Assembly: GCF_902806455.1 (NCBI RefSeq)
Contig: NZ_CADCWQ010000001.1
Coordinates: 868,001-932,000, forward strand
Length of the DNA stretch: 64,000 bases
Source of the DNA: Virgibacillus doumboii
GTDB lineage: Bacteria > Bacillota > Bacilli > Bacillales > Amphibacillaceae
Reading direction: 5' to 3'
Below are positions 27,747-35,328 of this stretch, piece after piece (position 1 is the first letter of the stretch; each line of letters begins with the position of its first letter). Under the pieces are notes generated by a model, which was not told the origin of the DNA, did no database searches, and was given only the letters and a program-made list of their open reading frames with translations. The position numbers and the translations under genes were made by a program.

Positions 27747-28589
27747 GTGAAACGAAGTGTAGGTCAAATGATAGCAAGAATGGGAATACGGCTTCCGTTA
27801 ATATTATGGTCAATTGCTGTATTGTATCCGATTATCTGGATGTTTATCGGTTCGTTTAAGTCAAATGCTGAGATTTATGCAAATCCATGGGGGCTTCCGG
27901 AAACATGGAATTTCCAGAATTTCGCTACTGCATGGACGGAATACAACATTGATACGAGTGTGTTTAATAGTTTAATAGTCACTGTTGTTGGTGCTCTCCT
28001 TACACTGGTTCTTGCAATCCCGACAGCATATACGCTTGAGCGGATCCGTTTTAGAGGAAGTAATTTTCTGTTCACATTATATATATCAGCAATGATGATT
28101 CCGATGGTTCTGGGTTGGATTCCTTTATTCTTCCTGTTGGATAATTTCAATTTGCTGGATAATATTTATGGACTGGCGATTGTATATGCAATCAGTCAGC
28201 TGCCGTTTTCGATTTTTGTGTTAACAAGCTTTATTAGCACGATTCCCAAATCACTGGAAGAATCCGCAGCAATGGATGGCATGTCGCCATATGGTGTTTT
28301 ATGGAAAATAATTACACCGCTGTCGATGTCCGGTATTATTACCGTTACGATTATGAACGCGATTCAGTTCTGGAATGAGTATTTTATGGCATTGATCTTT
28401 CTGCAGTCTGAGGAAAATTACACACTTGCCCTTGCAATTGATTTCATCAGCAGTGAGGCACAGTATACGAATGCCTGGGGAACATTATTTGCCAGTCTGG
28501 TAATTGCAATTGTTCCGGTTATTATTCTTTATGCGATATTCCAGCAGCGCATTGCTAAAGGTATGACAGAAGGTGCGATAAAAGGGTAA
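27747..28589 (+). CDS. ABC transporter permease 2 (importer 2, CUT1)
   Basis: A 280-residue membrane protein starting at GTG with AAAGGAGGA about 9 bases upstream. Six helices and the EAA loop EESAAMDGMSPYGVLWKIITP are visible; the ATPase-docking loop matches the CUT1 pattern, and the C-terminal KGMTEGAIKG is typical. It is the partner of the preceding permease. The operon ends at the terminator at 28613 without an ATPase gene. Confidence 0.9.
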   Translation: MKRSVGQMIARMGIRLPLILWSIAVLYPIIWMFIGSFKSNAEIYANPWGLPETWNFQNFATAWTEYNIDTSVFNSLIVTVVGALLTLVLAIPTAYTLERIRFRGSNFLFTLYISAMMIPMVLGWIPLFFLLDNFNLLDNIYGLAIVYAISQLPFSIFVLTSFISTIPKSLEESAAMDGMSPYGVLWKIITPLSMSGIITVTIMNAIQFWNEYFMALIFLQSEENYTLALAIDFISSEAQYTNAWGTLFASLVIAIVPVIILYAIFQQRIAKGMTEGAIKG

Positions 28590-28612
28590 TAAAAAGAATA
28601 GTAAAAAAAGCA

Positions 28613-28645
28613 GGTGTCCCAAAATTGTCGGGACACCCTTTAATT
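28613..28645 (+). terminator. Terminator of importer 2
   Basis: GGTGTCCC and GGGACACC pair across a 9-base loop, followed by CTTTAATTT. Confidence 0.75.
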
Positions 28646-28671
28646 TATCAAGGGGGTTGAGAATTTGCTTC

Positions 28672-28824
28672 TTAGTATAGTAAATACCCTTCTCGCAGAT
28701 TTTTAAACGAATTTAGTTCATCTTCCCATTGTTCCTCCATGTACTCTACTGATTTTCCTTCTTCAATTGCTTCATAGTATTGTACGACATTTTTCTTCCT
28801 AAAACTGCAAAATAGGATATGAAC
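28672..28824 (-). pseudogene. C-terminal fragment of an unrecognised gene
   Basis: The minus strand has a 50-residue open stretch with no start codon, ending VEYMEEQWEDELNSF then REGYLLY and a stop. It is preceded by an in-frame stop and looks like the tail of a protein whose front is lost. On the plus strand, a stretch ending at 28934 (VVQTTCAVHATFVTKN, then GKLVKGMINDAGKKV and a stop) also has no start and looks like another gene tail. The gap 28646-29014 otherwise holds nothing I can call. Two unrelated tails facing each other suggest a deletion or insertion scar. Confidence 0.35.
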
Positions 28825-29014
28825 TTACATTAAGTGTAGTCCAAACAACTTGTGCAGTCCATGCAACTTTTGTAACAAAAAACTTGGGAAAGTTAGTAAA
28901 AGGTATGATTAATGATGCGGGTAAAAAGGTTTAGTAAGTCGGAGTGTTTGCCAGACAAACAAGAAAATTACTATACTGGAACTATTATGTCTATAGATAG
29001 AAGGTTTGTCGAAT

Positions 29015-29929
29015 ATGGGGAATACGATACTGAAAAATAAATGGGTTGTGTGGGGGCTAATCCTCCTTATTACAATTATCTGGGGGTACGCTTGGGTATT
29101 TATGAAGGCATCCCTGGAATTTATGGGCCCGTTTACGTTTTCGGCCTTTCGTTTTGGAACAGGTGCAGCAACATTGCTCCTGGTTGTCTGGCTGTTGAAG
29201 GCAGGGAAACCACCACGAGAAATGTGGAAGCACCTGATTGTAGTTGGGATATTACAGACATCAATTGTTTTTTTACTTGTGATGTACGGAATGCAGTTTG
29301 TTAATGCCGGTAAATCATCGGTACTGCTTTACTCAATGCCACTTTGGAGCAGTATTTTTGCCGTGAAGCTTTTGGGTGAGCGGATATCAGCAGGAAAAGT
29401 AATCGGGCTTGCGGTCGGAATGCTTGGACTCGTGACAATTCTCGGCTGGGATATTTTCATGGTACAGGATCCGGCGGTTATCTTTGGTGAACTGCTTATT
29501 GTGATTGCAGCTGTTTCCTGGGCCGGAGCAAATGTATATTACCGGTTGAAATTACAGGGTGTGACACAGTTGCAGGTCTCAGCATACCAGATGTTATTCG
29601 GAACGATTGGGATTTTCATTGCTACGATGTTTGCTGAGTGGGGTGACCCTGTAAAGTTGACTGGTGAAAGTATTTTTTACATATTATTTACTGGAGTTTT
29701 GGCGTCGGCATTATGTTTTACAGTCTGGTTCGTCATTTTGAGCATCATCGATATGGTATCAGCAACTTTATCGACGCTGCTCGTTCCAGTGTTTGGGTTG
29801 TTTTTTGGATGGTGGATTTTAGATGAGACATTGACGAGCGGGGTAATTGCAGGTTCTGCGCTGATTATTTTAGGTATTATTGTTGCACAGGTGTCGAAAA
29901 AAGAACAAAAAGAGGAGACTGCTTCGTGA
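29015..29929 (+). CDS. EamA/DMT-family transporter
   Basis: A 304-residue integral membrane protein with ten predicted helices in two EamA repeats. Repeat 1 starts WGLILLITIIWGYAWVFMKA, with the FTFSAFRFGTGAATLLL second helix. Repeat 2 starts around AVIFGELLIVIAAVSWAGAN. Members export amino acids, nucleobases or other metabolites; the substrate cannot be inferred. The ATG at 29015 has AGAAGG about 10 bases upstream; the TTG three codons earlier is too close to that site. It converges on the atoE-like gene and shares a bidirectional terminator with it. Confidence 0.9.
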   Translation: MGNTILKNKWVVWGLILLITIIWGYAWVFMKASLEFMGPFTFSAFRFGTGAATLLLVVWLLKAGKPPREMWKHLIVVGILQTSIVFLLVMYGMQFVNAGKSSVLLYSMPLWSSIFAVKLLGERISAGKVIGLAVGMLGLVTILGWDIFMVQDPAVIFGELLIVIAAVSWAGANVYYRLKLQGVTQLQVSAYQMLFGTIGIFIATMFAEWGDPVKLTGESIFYILFTGVLASALCFTVWFVILSIIDMVSATLSTLLVPVFGLFFGWWILDETLTSGVIAGSALIILGIIVAQVSKKEQKEETAS

Positions 29930-29942
29930 GGCAGTCTCCATA
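29914..29942. terminator. Bidirectional terminator between the EamA gene and atoE
   Basis: GGAGACTGC and GCAGTCTCC pair across an 8-base loop that contains the EamA-gene stop codon. T-rich sequence lies on the plus side (ATATTTTT) and an A-rich run (AAAAGAGG) on the other. Confidence 0.75.
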
Positions 29943-29945
29943 TTT

Positions 29946-31274
29946 TTAGAAGAATAATAGTCCAATTGAAATTGGAATAAAGCTGTAAAGTAAAATCATG
30001 ACACAGAAGCCCATTATGTCGCGTACTTTTAATCCGGCAATTGCGAGGAGCGGCAATGCCCAGAATGGCTGGATCATATTTGTCCACGCATCTCCCCAAG
30101 CAACGGCCATTGCTGTTTTGGCAGTGCTTGCACCAATTTCCAGTGCGGCAGGAATCATAATCGGCCCCTGAACTGCCCATTGACCGCCACCTGATGGGAC
30201 AAAGAAGTTAACAATTCCGGCACTGATAAAGGTGAATAGCGGCAAGGTGAAATCAGTTGAGATGCTCACAAACCACATCGACATTTCCTGTGACAGGCCG
30301 GACGCTACCATCATTCCCATAATACCCGCATAGAACGGGAACTGAATGATGATTCCGCCAACATTTTTCACAGCACCTGTTACGCTGTTCAGGAAACGAC
30401 GCGGTGTCTTATGAAAAATAATGCCCAGAAACAGGAAGATAAAGTTTACGATATTAATATTCAGGTCGAAGCCGTTCGTTGCGAAATGATAGACAATAAA
30501 TCCAAGACCCATGATCCCGATTAATAAGGAAATAATCTGGCTGTTTTCCAGACGGTCAGCTGGTGTCATGTTTTCCTTTGGCGGCTCTTCTTCCGCTTCA
30601 TCGTCGTCATCTGTTTTCCATGTTGATGCATCTGTCGTGTTTAATGGATCGCGCGCTTTCATTAAATATCTGTTCAGAAGCGGTAAGGTAACTAATAAAA
30701 CGACTACTATGAAAATATTAAAGCTGCTGAATAATGTTTCGGTAACTGGTACTGTTCCGATTGTATCTTCCAGAAAGTGACCAGGTGTTGCAATTAGTAA
30801 CGGAACTGAACCGGAAAGACCACCGTGCCAAAGTAAAAATCCACTATACGCACTGGCCATCAGTAAACGGTAGTCAACGGATGGCACCCGCTTCGCCACG
30901 TGAATCGCAAGCAGTGCACCGACAACGAGTCCAAATCCATAGTTTATGAGACACGCGATTGCAGCAACGAATGATACGAGTAAAATCGCCTGTCCCGGTG
31001 AATTCGCCAGCGTGCTGATTTTTGCCAAAATATTTTTGACAAGTGGGGTGCTTGCCAGGATGTACCCGGTAACAACGATGAGTGACATCTGCATGGCGAA
31101 TGCAAGCAGATCCCAGAAGCCATCTCCCCAATACTGAACCATTTCAACCGGGGAACTGCCCATAATAGCGATACCCAGAAAGAAAACGACGATGGTAAGA
31201 ATGATTGCGAAAAGAAACGCATCAGGCAGATATCGCTGCACCATCCGGTCAAAGAATGATGTTAATGCTTTCAA
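29946..31274 (-). CDS. atoE: Short-chain fatty acid transporter, AtoE family
   Basis: A 442-residue polytopic membrane protein of the AtoE type, which imports short-chain fatty acids such as acetoacetate and butyrate. Typical parts are MKALTSFFDRMVQRYLPDAF at the N-terminus, GDGFWDLLAFAMQMSLIVVTG, LLWHGGLSGSVPL and the near-invariant FFVPSGGGQWAVQGPIMIPA. Its central acidic loop (DDDDEAEEEPP, about residues 225-235) is cytosolic or linker-like. The TTG start is set by GGGGGAA 5 bases upstream. It is a single gene with no acetoacetate-metabolism genes beside it. Confidence 0.92.
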   Translation of the reverse strand: MKALTSFFDRMVQRYLPDAFLFAIILTIVVFFLGIAIMGSSPVEMVQYWGDGFWDLLAFAMQMSLIVVTGYILASTPLVKNILAKISTLANSPGQAILLVSFVAAIACLINYGFGLVVGALLAIHVAKRVPSVDYRLLMASAYSGFLLWHGGLSGSVPLLIATPGHFLEDTIGTVPVTETLFSSFNIFIVVVLLVTLPLLNRYLMKARDPLNTTDASTWKTDDDDEAEEEPPKENMTPADRLENSQIISLLIGIMGLGFIVYHFATNGFDLNINIVNFIFLFLGIIFHKTPRRFLNSVTGAVKNVGGIIIQFPFYAGIMGMMVASGLSQEMSMWFVSISTDFTLPLFTFISAGIVNFFVPSGGGQWAVQGPIMIPAALEIGASTAKTAMAVAWGDAWTNMIQPFWALPLLAIAGLKVRDIMGFCVMILLYSFIPISIGLLFF

Positions 31275-31347
31275 TTGTAATTCCCCCTTGTTTGTATATG
31301 TTAAGACCTATACTTAGGTCCTAAAAGCTAGATTTGTTTCTTTAAAA

Positions 31348-31968
31348 TTAAAATGACTGAAACAGATCATAAAGATAATGCATCCCGTAAAGTGGGAATA
31401 ATGTATAAATAGTCAGGGTTATCGGCTTACAAAGTAAAAAGTAAAAGATGAACTTCTTCAGGGTCATTTTGGTGAGGCCGGCGATTAAACAAATAAAATC
31501 ATCCGGAAAACCGGGGAACACCAGCGAAATCCAGAAGAAATGCTCAAACCGTTTCCCTTTGTTAACCCAGCCAATATATTTATCATAGGTTTCCTGTTTG
31601 ACAAAGTAGCTTACAAACCTGCGTCCGAATCGTCGTGCCAGTAAAAAATTGGCAAGTGATCCAATGAAAATTCCAACGATGTTTAAAATGGATCCCAGAC
31701 CAATCCCAAACAGCATTACCCCCACAACTGTTGAAACATTGCCTGGCAAGACCGGAATAACGACCTGCACAATCGATATGCCCAAAAACAGCAGTGGCGC
31801 AAAACTGCCAAAGCCATCAATCCAGTCCCTGACGCGTTCAGGATTATTAAAAAATCCACTGTTCACGATAAATACAGCAAACGCAATCATGAGGAGAATC
31901 CCAATAATGGTAGTTATTTTTACGATCGGTTTTTGATATTTTATCAATGTGTCTTTCAGATACTCCAT
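31348..31968 (-). CDS. TVP38/TMEM64 (DedA-like, VTT domain) membrane protein
   Basis: A 206-residue membrane protein. It has an N-terminal helix (about 18-38), then the SNARE-associated/VTT domain with the conserved VIPVLPGNVSTVVGVMLFG stretch, the GSLANFLLARRFGRRFV motif and FPGFPDDFICLIAGLTKM. Related proteins act in membrane lipid translocation, but the exact role of bacterial members is mostly unknown. The ATG has GAGGCTG upstream. It lies 73 bases upstream of atoE on the same strand and may be a separate unit. Confidence 0.88.
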   Translation of the reverse strand: MEYLKDTLIKYQKPIVKITTIIGILLMIAFAVFIVNSGFFNNPERVRDWIDGFGSFAPLLFLGISIVQVVIPVLPGNVSTVVGVMLFGIGLGSILNIVGIFIGSLANFLLARRFGRRFVSYFVKQETYDKYIGWVNKGKRFEHFFWISLVFPGFPDDFICLIAGLTKMTLKKFIFYFLLCKPITLTIYTLFPLYGMHYLYDLFQSF

Positions 31969-32121
31969 GTCAGCCTCAAATCCTATTGTGTAATCAGTTT
32001 AATGATTTGTCGTCTTTCATCATCATTATCATTCAGATTATCACAAAAAAATTCGGAATTAAAAGCTGCCACCTTGGTAATTTGTTGAAGGGGAACTATG
32101 GGCTGGTCCTATCTCTTGTTT

Positions 32122-32136
32122 ATGTAAGCGCTTATT
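32122..32136. promoter_or_regulatory. Weak cre-like palindrome in the gap 31969-32415
   Basis: ATGTAAGCGCTTATT has the central AAGCGCTT of a cre site but lacks the final CA. The 447-base gap has no gene. A plausible promoter TTGTTG-N17-TATGAT ends about 30 bases before the ribosome site of the small gene at 32416. Confidence 0.3.
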
Positions 32137-32415
32137 TTAAAGATATCAGAAGTTTCGACATGTGACAATTGGGCTTGTTTTATTGTATGAGTGGGATGGG
32201 TGGGAATATTACTTGGAAATAAGGATGTTAGAAGTTATTCGTTTAAAATGAGTAAATTGTAAAAATTGTGATACATAAGGTGTTTAATAATAATTTTGCC
32301 TCGTGAGATAATGCGTTTTCGTGGTTCTTTTATGTCGAAATTTCACATTATGTTCGGTTGTTGGAAAGGTTAGTTGATGCTATGATAAATCTATCAAATA
32401 TTGGAGGCGGGCACG

Positions 32416-32634
32416 ATGCAAAAAATAACCATGGAGGACTTGTTTGTTGCGATTAAGGACGTCGCACAAGATGTTAGCAGTTTGGACAGTAGGGTTGGGA
32501 ATTTAGAAAAAGAAATGAAAAACATGCGTACGGATATACAACGAATTGATAAGAAGCTTAACAATTTCAACAATGATCTTGGAGATGTCAGAGCTGAAAT
32601 ATCGATATTACAAGAAAAAACGGGAATGAACTGA
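32416..32634 (+). CDS. Small coiled-coil protein, unknown function
   Basis: A 72-residue protein. The ATG at 32416 follows GGAGGCGGG by 5 bases; an in-frame TTG at 32401 precedes that site. From residue 25 on it is a heptad-like coiled coil (SRVGNLEKEMKNMRTDI, then QRIDKKLNNFN and RAEISILQEK), with no membrane segment or enzyme motif. The family is not recognised. It is closed by a short hairpin (AGCC/GGGCT, 32636-32658) with a T7 run and lies just upstream of the primase-helicase gene. Whether it works with that gene is unknown; coiled-coil small proteins are common adaptors. Confidence 0.65.
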   Translation: MQKITMEDLFVAIKDVAQDVSSLDSRVGNLEKEMKNMRTDIQRIDKKLNNFNNDLGDVRAEISILQEKTGMN

Positions 32635-32767
32635 GAGCCTGCAATACGTGGGCTTTTTTTGTTTGCTGTAAAGTTATTGAAACTCTCAATAAATGGTATA
32701 ATTTTCTATTGAATTCGCTATAATAGATTTAAATATTAAGCAACGGTTAAGTCAAGTGAGGGATTAC

Positions 32768-35083
32768 ATGAATAACCTGGAAAAGAAACTTCAACATGCT
32801 TTACAGGAAAATGAGCTATTAAAAGAAGAAATCAATAAATTAAAGGAAGTTTTGAAGCAGCGCAACATCCCCTATCCAAGCGGTCAGCCGAAACAGGTCC
32901 ATCAAGGATCGAAGGATGAAATCATTAATGAAAGAATGAATATTTTTAAAAGCTTATTTAGAGGACGTACGGATGTTTATGCTAAAAGATGGGAATACAA
33001 CGGAAAGACAGGCTATTCACCCGCACGTGTTTATGACCCGGATAAAAATTATAAAGATCGAGAACTGCTGCCTTTAAATGACAAGGTTCTCTATGACCAC
33101 CTAAGCGGAAGAAAAACGGTAGGAATTTACCCAATGTTAAAGGATGAAACGTGCTGGTTCTTAGCGGTTGATTTTGACAAAGAACAATGGAAAGAGGACG
33201 CGTGGGCATTTGTTAATGCTTGCAAAGAACTTTCTGTACCAGCAAATATTGAAATTTCAAGATCAGGAAACGGTTGTCATGTATGGATTTTTTTCAACGA
33301 AAGAGTTGCTGCCAAAACTGCGCGGAAGCTGGGTAATCTACTATTAAATCGCACACTGGAAAAAAGATATCAAACCGGTATTGACTCATTTAATCGGTTA
33401 TTCCCCAACCAGGATACACTTCCCAAGGGTGGTTTTGGTAATTTAATTGCGCTGCCACTGCAACATCAACCACGGAAAAATGGCTGCAGTGTATTTGTTG
33501 ATGAAAATTTCACCCCTTATTCCGACCAATGGGAGTATTTATCTTCAGTAAAAACTTTAAATAAAAATGAAAACGATTCGATTATCCGAAAAAATTATCG
33601 GGAAGAGAAGCAAGTTGTAAATAGCTCCCAAACAAAATACGAGATTAAAGCACCTAAGGAAGTAAAGCTAATTTATAAAAATGGTATACATATTCCGAAA
33701 AAGGTTCTTCCCTCTAATATAATGAATCAACTGACACAACTCGCAGTATTTAATAATCCTGAGTTTTATAAAGCGCAATCCAAGCGATTATCCACTTTTA
33801 GGATTCCCCGAAAAATTGATTGTACCGATGAAACAGAAGACTATTTAATTCTGCCGCGGGGATGTATGGATGATGTGAAAACAATATCTGCTGAACATAA
33901 AATCAACGTTACTGTGGAGGAACAGACAAATAAAGGGAATCCCATTAATATTCAATTTCATGGGAAACTAAGCCCGCAGCAGGAAGAAGCGGCAAAGGCA
34001 TTACTGAATCATGAGTGTGGTATTTTATCAGCAACAACAGGCTTCGGAAAAACAGTTATTGCAGCATCATTGATAGCAAGAAGACAAGTAAATACATTAG
34101 TCATTGTTCACCGTAAGCAATTAATCGGGCAATGGAAGGAACGGTTAGCGGCCTTTTTGGATACCAGTATAGATGACATCGGACAAATTGGTGGCGGAAA
34201 AAATAAGGCGACAGGATTTATTGATATCGCAACGATTCAGAGTTTAAATTACAATGGTGTGGTAAAAGATGACATTAAGAATTACGGTCAAATAATTGTA
34301 GACGAGTGTCATCATATATCAGCATTCAGTTTTGAAAGCGTGTTGAAAAAAGCGGAGGCGGCTTATGTGCACGGATTAACAGCAACGCCAACACGCAAAG
34401 ATGGATTACATAAAATAATGACGATGCAATGTGGACCTATACGCTATACTGTTTCAGCAAAGGACCAGGCAAAAGTTCGCCCGTTTGAACATGTATTGGT
34501 ACCCAGGTTCACCAGTTTTAAAACTAATGAGGAGAAAATACAAGCTGTTTATTCCAGTCTTGTCAAAGATGAAAAGAGAAATGAAATGATTTTTAATGAT
34601 GTTCTTGAGGAATTGGATAATGGTGCACGACCGGTAATTTTGACAGAAAGAGTTGAGCATGTTGAGAAACTTAATCAACAATTTAGAGGATTTGCCAAAA
34701 ATATTATTGTATTAACCGGTGGAATGAATAAGAAGGATGAAGAAAGCAGGTTAAAAAAGCTGGAGAGTATTTCTGATGATGAGGAAAGGCTTGTCATTGC
34801 AACAGGGAAATATATTGGAGAAGGATTTGATAATAACAGACTGGATACTTTATTCTTAGCTATGCCAATAGCCTGGAAAGGAACGCTGCAGCAATATGTT
34901 GGAAGACTGCACAGATTACATGATGATAAAAATGTTGTTAAAGTGTACGATTATGTTGATCACCGTGTTCGGGTATTAAAGTCAATGTTTGAGAAGCGGT
35001 TGAAAGGGTATAAATCGATGGGTTATAGGCTCGAGGATGATTCTTCTGGTAATGGATTCGGGCAGCAGATGAAGTTGTTTTAG
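32768..35083 (+). CDS. Primase (AEP)-SF2 helicase fusion, TOTE conflict-system type
   Basis: A 771-residue multidomain protein. Residues 1-33 form a coiled coil (EKKLQHALQENELLKEEINK). Residues about 55-270 are an archaeo-eukaryotic primase domain of the kind named in TOTE conflict systems: catalytic DxD in WFLAVDFDKE (D135, D137), and SGNGCHVWIFF with the sxH-type His near 168. Residues about 395-750 are a superfamily 2 helicase: Walker A SATTGFGKTV (about 418-427), DECHH Walker B (about 512), TATPTRKDG motif III and QQYVGRLHR motif VI. TOTE proteins are predicted defence or conflict effectors acting on invading nucleic acids; this is prediction, not proven function. The ATG at 32768 has GTGAGGG upstream (in-frame GTG at 32756 overlaps it). 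It is a monocistronic unit with its own terminator, between chromosomal metabolic genes and hag. Confidence 0.85.
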   Translation: MNNLEKKLQHALQENELLKEEINKLKEVLKQRNIPYPSGQPKQVHQGSKDEIINERMNIFKSLFRGRTDVYAKRWEYNGKTGYSPARVYDPDKNYKDRELLPLNDKVLYDHLSGRKTVGIYPMLKDETCWFLAVDFDKEQWKEDAWAFVNACKELSVPANIEISRSGNGCHVWIFFNERVAAKTARKLGNLLLNRTLEKRYQTGIDSFNRLFPNQDTLPKGGFGNLIALPLQHQPRKNGCSVFVDENFTPYSDQWEYLSSVKTLNKNENDSIIRKNYREEKQVVNSSQTKYEIKAPKEVKLIYKNGIHIPKKVLPSNIMNQLTQLAVFNNPEFYKAQSKRLSTFRIPRKIDCTDETEDYLILPRGCMDDVKTISAEHKINVTVEEQTNKGNPINIQFHGKLSPQQEEAAKALLNHECGILSATTGFGKTVIAASLIARRQVNTLVIVHRKQLIGQWKERLAAFLDTSIDDIGQIGGGKNKATGFIDIATIQSLNYNGVVKDDIKNYGQIIVDECHHISAFSFESVLKKAEAAYVHGLTATPTRKDGLHKIMTMQCGPIRYTVSAKDQAKVRPFEHVLVPRFTSFKTNEEKIQAVYSSLVKDEKRNEMIFNDVLEELDNGARPVILTERVEHVEKLNQQFRGFAKNIIVLTGGMNKKDEESRLKKLESISDDEERLVIATGKYIGEGFDNNRLDTLFLAMPIAWKGTLQQYVGRLHRLHDDKNVVKVYDYVDHRVRVLKSMFEKRLKGYKSMGYRLEDDSSGNGFGQQMKLF

Positions 35084-35120
35084 TAATAGTTAAAATAATG
35101 AATTATCAGTAGGAGATTAA

Positions 35121-35150
35121 TAAGTATGCAAATGCATGCTTATTTTTTTA
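35121..35150 (+). terminator. Terminator of the primase-helicase gene
   Basis: TAAGTATGC pairs with GCATGCTTA (one G-T pair) across a 4-base loop, followed by TTTTTTTATA. Confidence 0.85.
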
Positions 35151-35160
35151 TAAAAATAGT

Positions 35161-35186
35161 TAAACTTTCCAAAATGATGCCGATAT
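35161..35186 (+). promoter_or_regulatory. Sigma-D (SigD/FliA) promoter of hag
   Basis: TAAA (35161-35164), 14 bases, then GCCGATAT (35179-35186), matching the motility sigma factor consensus TAAA-N15-GCCGATAA. This is the expected class of promoter for flagellin. Confidence 0.9.
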
Positions 35187-35272
35187 AAGTAATACATCAT
35201 CATGATGTAATGAATGTTATGGCCATAACATTGGAAGGAAGATAACGACTCTGAATAGGAGTTGTTATACAT

Positions 35273-35296
35273 GCGGGACATAAGGATGTGACCCGC
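35273..35296 (+). promoter_or_regulatory. CsrA-type binding hairpin in the hag leader
   Basis: GCGGG/CCCGC plus ACAT/ATGT form a stem presenting AAGGA (35282-35286) in the loop, the classic CsrA target. A second GGA lies in the ribosome site GGAGGT (35314-35319). Two such sites are used by CsrA to block hag translation in B. subtilis until FliW relieves it. An upstream hairpin AACGACTC/GGAGTTGTT is also present. Confidence 0.65.
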
Positions 35297-35328
35297 AAAA
35301 AAACAAATAACATGGAGGTAGATTAATT

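Noticed and set aside
29041..29304. 87-residue ORF overlapping the EamA transporter start
   Set aside because: It is a shifted frame within a clear ten-helix transporter gene.
31947..32165. 72-residue plus-strand ORF in the gap before the small coiled-coil gene
   Set aside because: It overlaps the start of the TVP38-like gene on the other strand, has no ribosome site, and its composition looks random.
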